NCBI GenBank assembly: GCA_039811225.1
Contig: JBDHYG010000003.1
Span: forward strand, 62,001 to 126,000
Direction of reading: 5' to 3'
Length of the DNA: 64,000 bases
DNA from: JAFDXJ01 sp039811225
GTDB lineage: Bacteria; Bacteroidota; Bacteroidia; Chitinophagales; Chitinophagaceae
Program-made: the position numbers and the translations under genes
Shown: in pieces, positions 44,104-54,241 of the stretch
Layout: every line of letters starts with the position of its first letter
Numbering within the stretch: the first letter of the stretch is position 1
The notes under the pieces: generated by a model
The model's database searches: none
Told to the model about the DNA's origin: nothing
What the model saw: the letters and a program-made list of their open reading frames with translations, nothing else

Positions 44104-46017
44104 TTATAAAGTTTCTTTTAACCAGTCAAAAAATTCCCTTTGCCAAACCATGGCATTCTGTGGTTTCAGTACCCAGTGATTTTCTTCCGGTAGATATATA
44201 AATTTACTTTTAATCCCACGTAATTGAGCTGCCTGGAAAGCCTGCTGGCCTTGCTCGATGGGTACCCGATAATCACGGCCGCCCTGGATAATCATAATGG
44301 GAGTATCCCATTTATCTACAAAATTACTCGGCGACTGGCTGAAAGACCGTTGTGCTACAGGGTTATTTTTTTCCCAGTATGCACCACCCTTCTCCCAGTT
44401 TTCAAACCACATTTCATCGGTTGTACCATACATACTCCTGAAATCAAAAACCCCGTCATGGGCTATAAAGGTTTTAAATCGTTTATTGTGCATACCGGCC
44501 AGTTCGAAAACGGAAAAGCCACCAAAACTGGCGCCTACGCATCCCAACCTTTGTTTGTCCACGTATGCTTCTTTGGATACAGCATCAATGGCGCTCAGAT
44601 AATCTTTCATGGCCTGGCCCCCCCAGTCTTTGCTTACTTCTTCATTCCAGGCAGTACCAAATCCGGGCATGCCCCGGCGGGATGGTGCAACGACAATATA
44701 TCCCTGGGATGCCATCAACTGAAAATTCCAGCGGAAGGAATAGAACTGGGTAAGTGGGGATTGGGGGCCACCCTGGCAATACAAAAGTGTTGGATACTTT
44801 TTTGTGGCATCAAAATGTGGAGGATAGATTACCCATACGAGCATTTGTTTATTATCTGTAGTAGTAACAAACCGGCGCTCTGTTTTACATAGTGCAATAT
44901 TTTTATAGGCCTGGTCATTTACATGGCTCAATTGTGTGAGCGTACCATCCGGCAAATTCACTGCATAAATTTCGGCCACATGATTCATATCTGTCCGGGT
45001 AACGATCAGCCTGTTCCCCACCTGGCCGGTAATCCCGGTAATATCGAAATCACCTTTTGTTATTTGTGTAATTGTGGTCTTGGCCCTTACTTCCGGGGTG
45101 AAGCTAATGGAAAATAACTGTAAAGTGCCATTTACCGGTGCGGTGAAATAAATGGTTTTCCCATCATTTCCCCACATAAAACTAAGCACATGCAAATCAT
45201 CTATTTCTCTGGTCAGGTTAATCACTTTTCCATCTTTCATGACTTTCAGATCCTGTTTATCGGATTCATAACCATCCCGCCGCATGCTCAGCCAGGCCAG
45301 CCAGCCATTGTTATTATAAGCAGGTGCCAGGTCATAACCTTTATTATCTTCTGTCAGGTTTTTGGTTTGCCCGGTAGTTATATCGTATTCATATAAATCG
45401 GTATTGGTACTGATGGCATAGGCGGTACCGGTTTTTTTCTTGGTAACATACACCACATGTTTTCCATCCGGGTTCCAGATATAATCTTCATCGCCCCCAA
45501 AAGGTTTTTGCGGACAATCATAGGGTTCATCTTTCATCAGGTCAATCGCTCCATTCACCGATTCTGAAGAAGTAGGAACCAGGAATACGTGATCAAAATT
45601 GCCATCTTCCCAGGTATCCCAATGCCGGTAATCTAAGGAAGTATAAACATACACATCAGATTTGGGCAGGTCCGGGAATAAGGTAGCCCCGGTAACTTTT
45701 AAGATAGGTACCGATCTGCTTTCCAGTTTATATTTTCCATCCGGGGAGACCTTGGTATCTTTTAAAAGGCCATTGGTGTTGTCCAATAATTCCGCATTTC
45801 CACCACTCACCGGGATACGGTAAGTTTTGTGATTGATTTTATTGTTTTCCATATTCGGGATACCCACATCATATAAAATATAATTTTTATCCTGGGAAAT
45901 ACCTAATGGGCTTACCCGGCCCAGTTTCCAAAGCATTTCAGGGCTCAGGTTTGTTTGTGCAAATAGCAGGGAACCACTTAATGCAGCGATCAAAAAGAAG
46001 CTTAGTTTTTTCATCAT
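44104..46017 (-). CDS. Exported S9 family (prolyl oligopeptidase-like) peptidase
   Basis: An exported serine peptidase of 637 residues. After the signal peptide (ending in LLFAQ) a seven-bladed WD40-like propeller region spans about 25-380. The alpha/beta-hydrolase domain follows, with nucleophile Ser in GASFGGF (about 500), Asp in QGGRDYRVP and His in PEENHW near the end. All triad members are present. These enzymes trim dipeptides or oligopeptides, often as DPP-like or acylaminoacyl peptidases. It lies 25 bases after the serine hydrolase gene, so both are probably one unit. Confidence 0.9.
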   Translation of the reverse strand: MMKKLSFFLIAALSGSLLFAQTNLSPEMLWKLGRVSPLGISQDKNYILYDVGIPNMENNKINHKTYRIPVSGGNAELLDNTNGLLKDTKVSPDGKYKLESRSVPILKVTGATLFPDLPKSDVYVYTSLDYRHWDTWEDGNFDHVFLVPTSSESVNGAIDLMKDEPYDCPQKPFGGDEDYIWNPDGKHVVYVTKKKTGTAYAISTNTDLYEYDITTGQTKNLTEDNKGYDLAPAYNNNGWLAWLSMRRDGYESDKQDLKVMKDGKVINLTREIDDLHVLSFMWGNDGKTIYFTAPVNGTLQLFSISFTPEVRAKTTITQITKGDFDITGITGQVGNRLIVTRTDMNHVAEIYAVNLPDGTLTQLSHVNDQAYKNIALCKTERRFVTTTDNKQMLVWVIYPPHFDATKKYPTLLYCQGGPQSPLTQFYSFRWNFQLMASQGYIVVAPSRRGMPGFGTAWNEEVSKDWGGQAMKDYLSAIDAVSKEAYVDKQRLGCVGASFGGFSVFELAGMHNKRFKTFIAHDGVFDFRSMYGTTDEMWFENWEKGGAYWEKNNPVAQRSFSQSPSNFVDKWDTPIMIIQGGRDYRVPIEQGQQAFQAAQLRGIKSKFIYLPEENHWVLKPQNAMVWQREFFDWLKETL

Positions 46018-46042
46018 TATATACTATTTAATTTTTAGCAGA

Positions 46043-47560
46043 TTATTTTTTCCTGAAAATATAAGGATCATAATCCAGGAATTCATTTACCCTGATTTCA
46101 ACTGAAATTACTTTCCCGTTTTCAATCGTAAATTTTGCCGGCAAAATACCAAAATCTATATTACTATAAGTCATCAACCATTCATTATTATCCATGTATT
46201 GTAAAGTGGCATGTAAGTCATGTGTCCCCAGCATATTTACATCCAATTCATTTCCTTTTACTGCAATCCGGATTGGCCCATATAAAAAATTTTCGTATTC
46301 ACCCGCATAGTCGTTTAAAGGTAAAGGAGGCTGTACACCTTTTACTCTTGCCTGCATGGCTTTTACAGCAGCTATAGTGGCATCTTCTTCCTGCTTAAAC
46401 CCCGCATAACTTTCCCGGCTGTGGTTTTTATAGGGTTGATGTAAATAGGCATCCAATACCTGGTATCGTAAATCTTCGAAGAAGCTTTGATTATCATTGT
46501 TAGTAAGGATAACAATGGCCAGTTTTTCTTCTGGGACGAAACAGGTATTTGTAACAAAACCCATTGCGCCACCGGTGTGCCAGAATACCTGCTTACCGGC
46601 GTAATCGGTTTCAAAAATACCTAAACCATATCCGGTAAAATGAGTTGGCCGATAAGAAGATTTCCGGCTGGAAATTATGGTTTGCATATCTCTTGTCTTT
46701 TGAATAGCCCGCCAGGGAATTATTTGCCGGCCATTAAATTTCCCGGAATCTAATTGCATGGTTAACCATTTCGACATGTCTTTGATATTACTCACGATGC
46801 TGCCTGCGGGTGCTAAATTATCAACCTGGTCATAGGGCAATTCGGTGAGTTGGCCTGTATATAAATTGGTATAGGGCTTTGCGGCATTGTCCATATCACC
46901 CATATTAAATCCCAGGGCATGAGTATTTGTCATATCCAATGGGGTAAGAATACTATCATGAATATATACTGCCCAGGGCTTCCCGGTAACAAGCGGAATC
47001 ACTTCTCCGGCAGTCAGAAAGCAACTATTACAATAACCAAAGGACTGTCGGAAATTTTGTGATGGTTTCAGTAGCCGCATTTTTTGCATGATTTCTTCTG
47101 AAGACAGGTTGCTGTCCCAAAATGCAAAATCACCCTGGAAGGTGCGGGTGCCCAAATGATGGCCCAGCATATCCTTGATGGTTACCAGGTCGGTGGTAAT
47201 TGGATCATACGCTGACCAATGCGGAAAATATTTAGTGATTTTGTCATCGAGGGAAAGCTTATGATTGTATTCTAATTGTGCCAGGGCAGTGCCGGTAAAA
47301 AGTTTACTGTTACTGGCAATCATGAACAAGGTATTTTCATCTACCGGTTCTTTTGTTTGCAGGTCACGGACACCATAGCCTTTCATGACAACCGTTTTGC
47401 CATCTTTGATTACGGCAATGGCCAGGCCGGGAATAGCCCAGTCTTTCATTCCCTCCCGGATATATTGATCCAGGCTGTCTGTAATGAAAGATGGGGTCTG
47501 GGAAAATGACTGAACGATACATAGAAGCATCGTCGCCAACAGGCAGGATAATTTTTTCAT
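46043..47560 (-). CDS. Exported class C beta-lactamase-fold serine hydrolase
   Basis: An exported enzyme of 505 residues, signal peptide ending in QSFSQ. SxxK is visible as SNSK in MIASNSKLFTG (about residue 83), YxN as YCN in SFGYCNSCF, and the third motif as HTGG in VFWHTGGAMGF. An extra C-terminal beta domain of about 110 residues resembles DUF3471 and is common in this group. All catalytic motifs are intact, unlike the shorter homologue at 9517. Candidates are a D-aminopeptidase or esterase acting on peptides or amides. It heads a unit with an S9 peptidase, suggesting peptide degradation in the periplasm. Confidence 0.85.
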   Translation of the reverse strand: MKKLSCLLATMLLCIVQSFSQTPSFITDSLDQYIREGMKDWAIPGLAIAVIKDGKTVVMKGYGVRDLQTKEPVDENTLFMIASNSKLFTGTALAQLEYNHKLSLDDKITKYFPHWSAYDPITTDLVTIKDMLGHHLGTRTFQGDFAFWDSNLSSEEIMQKMRLLKPSQNFRQSFGYCNSCFLTAGEVIPLVTGKPWAVYIHDSILTPLDMTNTHALGFNMGDMDNAAKPYTNLYTGQLTELPYDQVDNLAPAGSIVSNIKDMSKWLTMQLDSGKFNGRQIIPWRAIQKTRDMQTIISSRKSSYRPTHFTGYGLGIFETDYAGKQVFWHTGGAMGFVTNTCFVPEEKLAIVILTNNDNQSFFEDLRYQVLDAYLHQPYKNHSRESYAGFKQEEDATIAAVKAMQARVKGVQPPLPLNDYAGEYENFLYGPIRIAVKGNELDVNMLGTHDLHATLQYMDNNEWLMTYSNIDFGILPAKFTIENGKVISVEIRVNEFLDYDPYIFRKK

Positions 47561-47703
47561 CAGTAATTTTTTTTATAGAGGCTGTTTTTTCACTGCAAAC
47601 TTTTACAAATTGTTTTCGCATCTATCCTGAAAAAGAATAAAGCTCTTCAGTGAAAAAAATCAGACGCGGAAAGTTAAGTGAATTGATTGGAAAAGAAACA
47701 GCC

Positions 47704-47741
47704 CCGGTAGAAAATTGAAATTTCCATACCGGTTTTTTTTT
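47704..47741. terminator. Hairpin with T-run between the MFS and serine hydrolase genes
   Basis: CCGGTA (47704-47709) and TACCGG (47727-47732) form the base of a stem that continues through an AT-rich part; nine T follow on the plus strand. Both neighbours are on the minus strand, for which the tail is less T-rich, so its working direction is uncertain. Confidence 0.45.
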
Positions 47742-47745
47742 CACT

Positions 47746-48972
47746 TTATTCCTCGAGGAAATTCAAATCTTTATTAAAACTTTCCTTTAATTGTGTAATG
47801 GCAAAAATAGCGATAGCTGTGAGCAGGAAAATCATAATATAACCGGCAGTAATAATATTGTAACGATGCACAAAAAATTCGAATAAAAAAGTGCTGGGGA
47901 TCAGGGCGCCCCGAACAAAATTTGGCGCCGTGGTAGTTACGGTAGCCCTTAAATTCGTTCCAAATTGTTCGGATGAAATGGTAACAAAAGTAGCCCAGTA
48001 CCCGACAGAAATGCCCATGAAAAATGCCATCCATTGAAATTTTTCCTGGGTGATCCCGGTAGAAGATAAATACCAAACCGAACTGATAAGCATAGAAACC
48101 TGGAAAACAAAAACCGTTAGTTTCCGTGAACGGGTGATTTGTGCAAATAATCCCGCCAACAAGTCACCCAGGGAGATACCGATATAACTAAACATAATGC
48201 CTACACCGGCACTCAATGGAACCGGTGCGCCAAGGGCAGCGCCAAACTCTGGCGCTAATGCAATAAAAATGCCTACTACAAACCATAAAGGCAGGCCAAT
48301 GAGTAAGCAATAGAGGTAACGTAAAAATCTTTCCCGCGTGGCAAACAGCATAGTGAATTTTCCTTTGGCTATGGCCCGGTTGGCCACCTGCCTGTACATG
48401 CCTGATTCAAATGTACCTACCCTTAAAACAAGTAAGACAATCCCCATGATACCCCCAACGATATAAGCTTTTCGCCAGGCGAAATGTTCTGCTACATAAA
48501 ATGCTGCAATGGCTCCCAAGACACCCACCACGGCTACTATCATAGTGCCATAACCACGTTTATTTTTATCCATACTTTCACTTACCAGCGTGATACCGGC
48601 GCCTAATTCCCCGGCCAGGCCAATACCTGCCAGGAACCGGATGAGGGCATAGCTATGCAGTGTTCCGGTATAGGCATTACAAATATTGGCAATGGAATAT
48701 AAAAGGATGGAACCAAAGAGTACTTTTATCCGGCCAAATTTATCACCAATAATTCCCCAGATAATACCACCTATTAAAAGCCCGGCCATTTGCATGTTCA
48801 ATACATATTCGCCACTGGTACGCATTTGATCCGGTGCAATACCTATTTCTTTAAAGCTCTGGATGCGTACAATGGAAAAAATGACGAGGTCATAGATATC
48901 AACAAAATAGCCAAGCGAGGCTACTACAATGAGGAAGAATGTGTTTTTATTTAGTCCCGGCTGGTTTTCCAT
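47746..48972 (-). CDS. MFS transporter, metabolite/H+ symporter-like
   Basis: An inner-membrane transporter of about 408 residues with twelve helices. The MFS motif after helix 2 is GDKFGRIKVL, and RFLAGIGLAGELGAGITLVSE is close to the organic-acid/sugar porter pattern. The ATG at 48972 is preferred to a TTG at 48978. Substrate unknown: the type includes sugar, aromatic-acid and dicarboxylate carriers. It lies 65 bases after the ABC-F gene on the same strand; co-transcription is possible but no functional link is evident. Confidence 0.85.
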   Translation of the reverse strand: MENQPGLNKNTFFLIVVASLGYFVDIYDLVIFSIVRIQSFKEIGIAPDQMRTSGEYVLNMQMAGLLIGGIIWGIIGDKFGRIKVLFGSILLYSIANICNAYTGTLHSYALIRFLAGIGLAGELGAGITLVSESMDKNKRGYGTMIVAVVGVLGAIAAFYVAEHFAWRKAYIVGGIMGIVLLVLRVGTFESGMYRQVANRAIAKGKFTMLFATRERFLRYLYCLLIGLPLWFVVGIFIALAPEFGAALGAPVPLSAGVGIMFSYIGISLGDLLAGLFAQITRSRKLTVFVFQVSMLISSVWYLSSTGITQEKFQWMAFFMGISVGYWATFVTISSEQFGTNLRATVTTTAPNFVRGALIPSTFLFEFFVHRYNIITAGYIMIFLLTAIAIFAITQLKESFNKDLNFLEE

Positions 48973-49037
48973 GGACAAGATTTGAAATTAAAATTAACGA
49001 TTTTATGGAAGGCAGAAAAAGACCATGCTGGCATGCA

Positions 49038-50981
49038 TTATGCGGGGTCCTGTTTTTCCATAATGGCTTCAAAGAGGGCTTCATATTTTTCATTCCCGGA
49101 TTGTAACTGCTGAAGGACATCCGCATATTTTTTTTCCAGTGCTTTAAATTTTTGCTGGTCCTGGTAATTTTCGGGAATTGCTAATTCTTTTTCAATACTT
49201 TCTTTTTCCTTGTTCCAGGTATTCAGGTTTTCTTCTAATTGGGTAAATTGTTTTTGCAGGCGTTGCAATTCCTTTTTCTGCTCCCGGCTGATGGATGCAG
49301 TTGTTTCCGGGGCAGCCACGGGTACAGGTCTTTCCGGTTCAGTTTCTTCTTTTTTATTTTTCAGTTCCGCGGCTTTTAGTTTTTCCTGGCGTTGTTTCCA
49401 CTCAGCCCATTCCGTATAGGATCCTTTAAATTCCCTGATTTGCTGATCTTCAATTTCCCAAATTTTATTGGCTGTTTTGGAAATGAAATAGCGATCATGG
49501 CTGACAAGGATCAGGGTACCTTCATATTTTTTCAGGGCCTCGACGAGTAGCTCCACGCTATGCATATCCAGGTGATTGGTTGGTTCATCCAGAATCAGGA
49601 AATTGGCTTTGCTGGTGATGACTTTGGCCAAGGCCACACGTGCCTTTTCACCACCACTCAGAATTTTAATCTTCTTTTCCACATCATCTCCTGAGAAGAG
49701 GAAGCAGCCGAGCAGGGCGCGTAATTCCAATTCTGTTTTTCCGCTTCCGGCATTCTTCATTTCTTCCAGGATATCTACCTGGAGGTTCAGGGCTTCTAAT
49801 TGATGTTGTGCATAAAAACTTTCTTTCACATTATGTCCCCATACCCGTTCGCCATCAAATTTTTCTGTACCGGCAATCATGCGCAGCAAAGTGGATTTCC
49901 CTTTGCCATTCGCGCCGATCAGGGCAATTTTATCTCCCCGGTTTATTTCGGCCTGTGTATTTTGTAAAATGACCAGGTCACCAAATTTTTTGGTGGCATG
50001 TTTCAAAGTGGCAATGATTTTCCCGGGTTGCTTTTCTACCTGGAAATTGATGCGGATATTCGGTCTTTCCAAAATAGCATTTTCTATTCGTTCCAGTTTA
50101 TCGAGTCGTTTCTGGATGCTTTGTGCCTGTGCTGCTTTACTGGCTTTGGCTTTGAAGCGTTCTACAAATCGTTCCTGTTGACGGATATAATCCTGTTGAT
50201 TCTCGAATGCTTTTTGTTGCATTTCAAGGCGGACTGCTTTTTCTTTTTCATAGAAATCGAAATTGCCGGTATAGCTGATGAGTTGTTCCTGGTAGAGTTC
50301 TACAATTTTGGTAACCATCCGGTTCAGAAAAAATTTATCATGGCTTACGATAACTACGCTGCCTTTATAATGGACCAGGTATTTTTCCAGCCATTCAATG
50401 GAAGGCAGGTCGAGGTGGTTGGTCGGTTCGTCCAGTAAAAGGATATCCGGTTGTTGCAAAATCATTTTTGCCAATAATACCCGCATACGCCAGCCACCAC
50501 TGAATTCTTTATAAGGCCGATGCAGGTCGGTATTGGCAAAACCCAGTCCCTGCAATACTTCCGCGGTTCTGTGGGAAATGGTGTAGCCATCGTTCACTTC
50601 GATTTCATGCAAGACTTTTGCATAGCGATCCAATAATTTTTCATCGGATTTTTTCTCCAGTTGTTGGCCCAGTTCCTCCAATTCCTTTTCTAATTGTTTA
50701 ATATTTTCAAAGGCACTCATGGCCACATCCAGGATGGATTCACGGGTATCAAAACTGAGGAGGTCCTGGTGCAGGTAACCAATCGTGGTATCTTTACTTT
50801 TTTCCACGGTGCCGGCAGATGGCGTGTATTCTCCCACCAGTAATTTCAGCAGGGTGGACTTCCCGGTACCATTGTACCCGATCAGGCCGATGCGTTCACC
50901 CGGCTGAATATGCCAGGTTGCATTTTCTACAATGATGCGTGCGCCAAATTCGAAAGTGATATTATTAAATCCTGCCAGCAT
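49038..50981 (-). CDS. ABC-F family ATPase (Uup/EttA-like)
   Basis: A soluble tandem ABC protein of 647 residues with no membrane part; ABC-F proteins act on the ribosome. First domain: Walker A GYNGTGKST, signature EFSGGWRMRV, Walker B ILLLDEPTNHLD. Second: GANGKGKST, ILSGGEKARV, FLILDEPTNHLD. The linker between the domains (about 240-310) is charged and helical. A C-terminal coiled coil (about 560-640) resembles that of Uup. The ATG at 50981 starts directly at MLAGFNNITFEFG; the frame to 51038 is rejected because it would run through the -7 promoter element. Confidence 0.93.
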   Translation of the reverse strand: MLAGFNNITFEFGARIIVENATWHIQPGERIGLIGYNGTGKSTLLKLLVGEYTPSAGTVEKSKDTTIGYLHQDLLSFDTRESILDVAMSAFENIKQLEKELEELGQQLEKKSDEKLLDRYAKVLHEIEVNDGYTISHRTAEVLQGLGFANTDLHRPYKEFSGGWRMRVLLAKMILQQPDILLLDEPTNHLDLPSIEWLEKYLVHYKGSVVIVSHDKFFLNRMVTKIVELYQEQLISYTGNFDFYEKEKAVRLEMQQKAFENQQDYIRQQERFVERFKAKASKAAQAQSIQKRLDKLERIENAILERPNIRINFQVEKQPGKIIATLKHATKKFGDLVILQNTQAEINRGDKIALIGANGKGKSTLLRMIAGTEKFDGERVWGHNVKESFYAQHQLEALNLQVDILEEMKNAGSGKTELELRALLGCFLFSGDDVEKKIKILSGGEKARVALAKVITSKANFLILDEPTNHLDMHSVELLVEALKKYEGTLILVSHDRYFISKTANKIWEIEDQQIREFKGSYTEWAEWKQRQEKLKAAELKNKKEETEPERPVPVAAPETTASISREQKKELQRLQKQFTQLEENLNTWNKEKESIEKELAIPENYQDQQKFKALEKKYADVLQQLQSGNEKYEALFEAIMEKQDPA

Positions 50982-50994
50982 AAATTTTGCCCTG

Positions 50995-51002
50995 CAAAAG
51001 TA
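50995..51002 (-). promoter_or_regulatory. -7 element of the ABC-F gene
   Basis: On the minus strand TACTTTTG exactly matches TAnnTTTG and would start transcription near 50988, 7 bases before the ATG at 50981. No TTTG is at the -33 distance. Confidence 0.35.
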
Positions 51003-51056
51003 CAGGAAAGGTGCAATGCTTCCGGTGATATTATCCAATTAATGAAATGGAATATT

Positions 51057-51064
51057 TAAATTTG
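51057..51064 (+). promoter_or_regulatory. -7 element upstream of the DUF3347 gene
   Basis: TAAATTTG exactly matches TAnnTTTG, about 108 bases before the ATG at 51172. No TTTG lies at the -33 distance, so support is partial. Confidence 0.3.
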
Positions 51065-51171
51065 CGTTTTGTCTGTTGCACCCATGCATTTTATAATCCG
51101 TATATGTAACTGGGATAAGGAGCCGGCAATGGGCAAATGAAAATAGGTACGCATTAAAAAAATATAAACAC

Positions 51172-51789
51172 ATGAAAAAAGGATTTCTCATTTTAGCGCT
51201 TGTTGTGGCAGCCATTGCTGTTTACTTCTTATTTTTTTATAAGCATCCGGATGAAAAGGCAACGAATGATAAACAGGCGGCATTACAGGTAAGCGCCCAT
51301 ACTGAAGATTTCAACCAGAAATTTTCCCAGGCCCTGACTGCATATTATGCAATGAAAGATGCTTTTGTGAACTGGGATACAGCAAAAGCCAGTGTGGCGG
51401 CACAACAATTGGAAATGGCTATACCGGCTATTCCTATTAAAGAGATGAAAGCAGACACATTATTGATCAATACGGCATTGGGTTATTCCTTTAATGTAGC
51501 CGGCATGGCAAAATTAGTAACCGCGGAAAAAACCATTGAAGCCAAGCGCCGGGCATTTAATAATTTGTCTGAAAACTTATATAATCTGTTGCGCACAGTT
51601 AGTTACGATTACCAGACTATTTATCATGCCAAATGCCCTATGGCATTCAATGATTCGGAAACCGCCTATTGGTTGAGCGATCAACGGGAAATTGTAAATC
51701 CTTACCTGGGAAATAATCATCCTAAATATCATGCCGGCATGTTGCATTGTGGCGATGTGGAAGACAGTGTGGGATTTAAGAAAAATTGA
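51172..51789 (+). CDS. DUF3347 domain protein, membrane-anchored, possibly copper-linked
   Basis: A protein of 205 residues with an N-terminal hydrophobic anchor (about 4-24) and a periplasmic domain. The C-terminal part matches DUF3347: an ALTAYYAMKDAFVNWD-type helix, FNNLSENLYNLL, and then the marker cysteines in KCPMAF and MLHCGDVEDSV, with AYWLSDQREIVNPYLG between them. DUF3347 is often found fused to or beside CusB-type copper efflux adaptors; the two Cys and nearby Met/His could bind Cu(I), but that is inference. The TonB-dependent receptor gene follows 79 bases later on the same strand. Confidence 0.75.
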   Translation: MKKGFLILALVVAAIAVYFLFFYKHPDEKATNDKQAALQVSAHTEDFNQKFSQALTAYYAMKDAFVNWDTAKASVAAQQLEMAIPAIPIKEMKADTLLINTALGYSFNVAGMAKLVTAEKTIEAKRRAFNNLSENLYNLLRTVSYDYQTIYHAKCPMAFNDSETAYWLSDQREIVNPYLGNNHPKYHAGMLHCGDVEDSVGFKKN

Positions 51790-51868
51790 GTAAACCTGGT
51801 TGCGTAAAATTACGGGCTACCGGTTACAGCCACTGGTGTGGATTTTCTCTTGCATCAATTCCTGACCT

Positions 51869-54223
51869 ATGCGACTTTCCTTTTTCATTGCACTGTTGTT
51901 TTTCTCCAGCCATGTAAAAGCCGGGGAAAAATTTACACTCAATGGTTATGTGAAAGATTCGCTGAGTGGTGAAACATTGCGGGGTGCCACTATTTCGGTG
52001 ATGAGTACGGATGCAAGGGTACAGACTAATAATTTCGGTTTTTTCTCCCTGACATTGGAAGCAGGCTGGTATGATCTGCAGGTATCTTATATCGGCTATA
52101 CTACCCGTTCAATAAAAATGCTCATAGATAAAAATCAAACACAAACCTTTTTTTTATTACCAGAATCAAAAAGTCTGCAGGAAGTAATTGTTTCATCACA
52201 AAAGCGGGAAAACAATGTACAATCAGCCCAAATGGGAAAGATTGATTTGAGTTTGCCGGAAATAAAAACATTGCCTTCTTTTTTAGGCGAGACGGATATT
52301 TTAAAAACATTGCAATTATTACCCGGCGTGCGTAATGCGGGCGAAGGCAATTCCGGTTTTTATGTACGGGGAGGCGGGCCGGATCAGAACCTGGTATTAT
52401 TGGATGATGCCGTAGTATATAATACCGGTCATTTATTTGGGTTTTTTTCCGTGTTTAATGCGGATGCCGTGAAATCTGTATCGTTGATAAAAGGTGCCTT
52501 CCCGGCTCAGTATGGCGGGCGCTTGTCCAGTGTGATTGATATTTTAATGAAAGATGGCAATATCAATCATACAGAAGTGGATGCCGGTATCGGGCTCATT
52601 GCTTCCCGTTTTTCCATACAAGGGCCACTGATCAAACAAAAAGCATCATATATCATTTCTGCCCGGCGCACATATGTGGATGCGATCAGCTCCGCCTTTC
52701 TCGGGAAGAAAAGTAATTATGCCGGATCAGGTTATTATTTTTATGATGTTAATGCAAAAGCCAATTATGTTTTTTCTTCCCGTGACCGGCTTTTCCTCAG
52801 TGGCTATTTTGGCAGGGATAAATTTGATTTTAATAATGTTAAGCGATCTTTTGAAACATCCATTCCCTGGGGCAATACCACGGCCACATTGCGATGGAAT
52901 CATGTGATCCATCAAAAACTTTTTATCAATACGTCACTCATTTACAATGATTATACATTTGATTTCAATGGGTCACAAAATAATTTCCTGGTCAATATTT
53001 CTTCCGGTATTAGAGATCTGAATATAAAAAGCGATATCGATTATTATCCTTCACCCGACCATAAGCTGAAAATGGGGGCGCAATATACCTATCACCAGTT
53101 CCGGCCCAGCCTGGTGAGTGGAAGCCAGGATACTACTATTTTCAAGCCATTGAACGTGCAGAAAAAATATGCCGGGGAATATGCGTTGTATGTGCAGGAT
53201 GACTGGGATATGGCAAAAGGTGTGAAACTAAACTATGGCCTTCGATACAGCCACTTTACCCAACTCGGCCCTTACATGGCTTATACAACGGATGCAAATG
53301 GAAACCGGATTGACAGTGTATGGTATGGACGCCATAAAACAGTAAAAGCATATGGTGGTTTGGAGCCCAGGATTACCATGCGGGTCGATTTGGATTCGCT
53401 GAGCTCATTAAAATTTTCCGTAGCCCGGAACCTGCAATATATACATCTTGTAAGCAATGCCGGTACCACGTTGCCTACAGATATATGGGTGCCCAGCACC
53501 TATCGTGTTAAACCTCAAATTGCCTGGCAATATGCAATGGGGTATTTCCGGAACTTTAAAAATAATATGTGGGAAACCTCTCTGGAATTATACTATAAAA
53601 GTATGGCCAATCAGATTGAATACCGGGAAGGCTATACGCCCAATACATTGAAAGATCCGGAAGAAGATTTTGTTTTTGGTAAAGGCTGGAGCTATGGCGC
53701 TGAATTATTTATTCATAAAGTAAAAGGCCGTTTCACCGGTTGGCTGGGATATACATTATCCTGGACCTGGCGAAAATTTGCAGACCTGAATGATGGAGAA
53801 AAATTTCCGGGAAAATATGACCGCCGCCATGATCTTTCCTTAGTGGGCAATTATCGCCTGGATGACCGATGGACATTTTCATCTGTATTCGTTTTTGGAA
53901 CGGGAAATGCCATCTCCCTGCCGGAGCGCTTTTATTTTATTGATGGCGTACTGACACAGGAATTCAGTCATGTAAATGCTTATCGCATGGCGCCCTATCA
54001 CCGGTTAGATATTTCAGCGACCTATACGCCGGTACAAAAAAAGAAAAGATGGTATAAAGGGTCCTGGGTGTTCAGTTTGTATAATGTATATAGCCGGCTG
54101 AATCCGTATTTTCTTTACTTCGACCAGGAAGGGGATGCTGCTGCCGGGACATTAACCGTTACAACGAAACAGGTTTCTTTATTTCCCATCATTCCATCTG
54201 TAACCTGGAATGTGCATTTTTAA
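51869..54223 (+). CDS. TonB-dependent receptor with carboxypeptidase-like domain
   Basis: An outer-membrane receptor of 784 residues. A signal peptide (ending in HVKAG) leads to a carboxypeptidase-like regulatory domain (about 25-110, FTLNGYVKDSLSGETLRGA). The TonB plug follows, with GFYVRGGGPDQNLVLLDDA near 165, and a 22-strand-type barrel ends in the aromatic residue of WNVHF. No SusD gene accompanies it, so it is not a glycan-utilisation SusC pair. The DUF3347 gene before it hints at metal handling. The substrate is otherwise unknown. It converges with lepB, 18 bases apart. Confidence 0.87.
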   Translation: MRLSFFIALLFFSSHVKAGEKFTLNGYVKDSLSGETLRGATISVMSTDARVQTNNFGFFSLTLEAGWYDLQVSYIGYTTRSIKMLIDKNQTQTFFLLPESKSLQEVIVSSQKRENNVQSAQMGKIDLSLPEIKTLPSFLGETDILKTLQLLPGVRNAGEGNSGFYVRGGGPDQNLVLLDDAVVYNTGHLFGFFSVFNADAVKSVSLIKGAFPAQYGGRLSSVIDILMKDGNINHTEVDAGIGLIASRFSIQGPLIKQKASYIISARRTYVDAISSAFLGKKSNYAGSGYYFYDVNAKANYVFSSRDRLFLSGYFGRDKFDFNNVKRSFETSIPWGNTTATLRWNHVIHQKLFINTSLIYNDYTFDFNGSQNNFLVNISSGIRDLNIKSDIDYYPSPDHKLKMGAQYTYHQFRPSLVSGSQDTTIFKPLNVQKKYAGEYALYVQDDWDMAKGVKLNYGLRYSHFTQLGPYMAYTTDANGNRIDSVWYGRHKTVKAYGGLEPRITMRVDLDSLSSLKFSVARNLQYIHLVSNAGTTLPTDIWVPSTYRVKPQIAWQYAMGYFRNFKNNMWETSLELYYKSMANQIEYREGYTPNTLKDPEEDFVFGKGWSYGAELFIHKVKGRFTGWLGYTLSWTWRKFADLNDGEKFPGKYDRRHDLSLVGNYRLDDRWTFSSVFVFGTGNAISLPERFYFIDGVLTQEFSHVNAYRMAPYHRLDISATYTPVQKKKRWYKGSWVFSLYNVYSRLNPYFLYFDQEGDAAAGTLTVTTKQVSLFPIIPSVTWNVHF

Positions 54224-54241
54224 AAAAGGAATCAATTTTTT

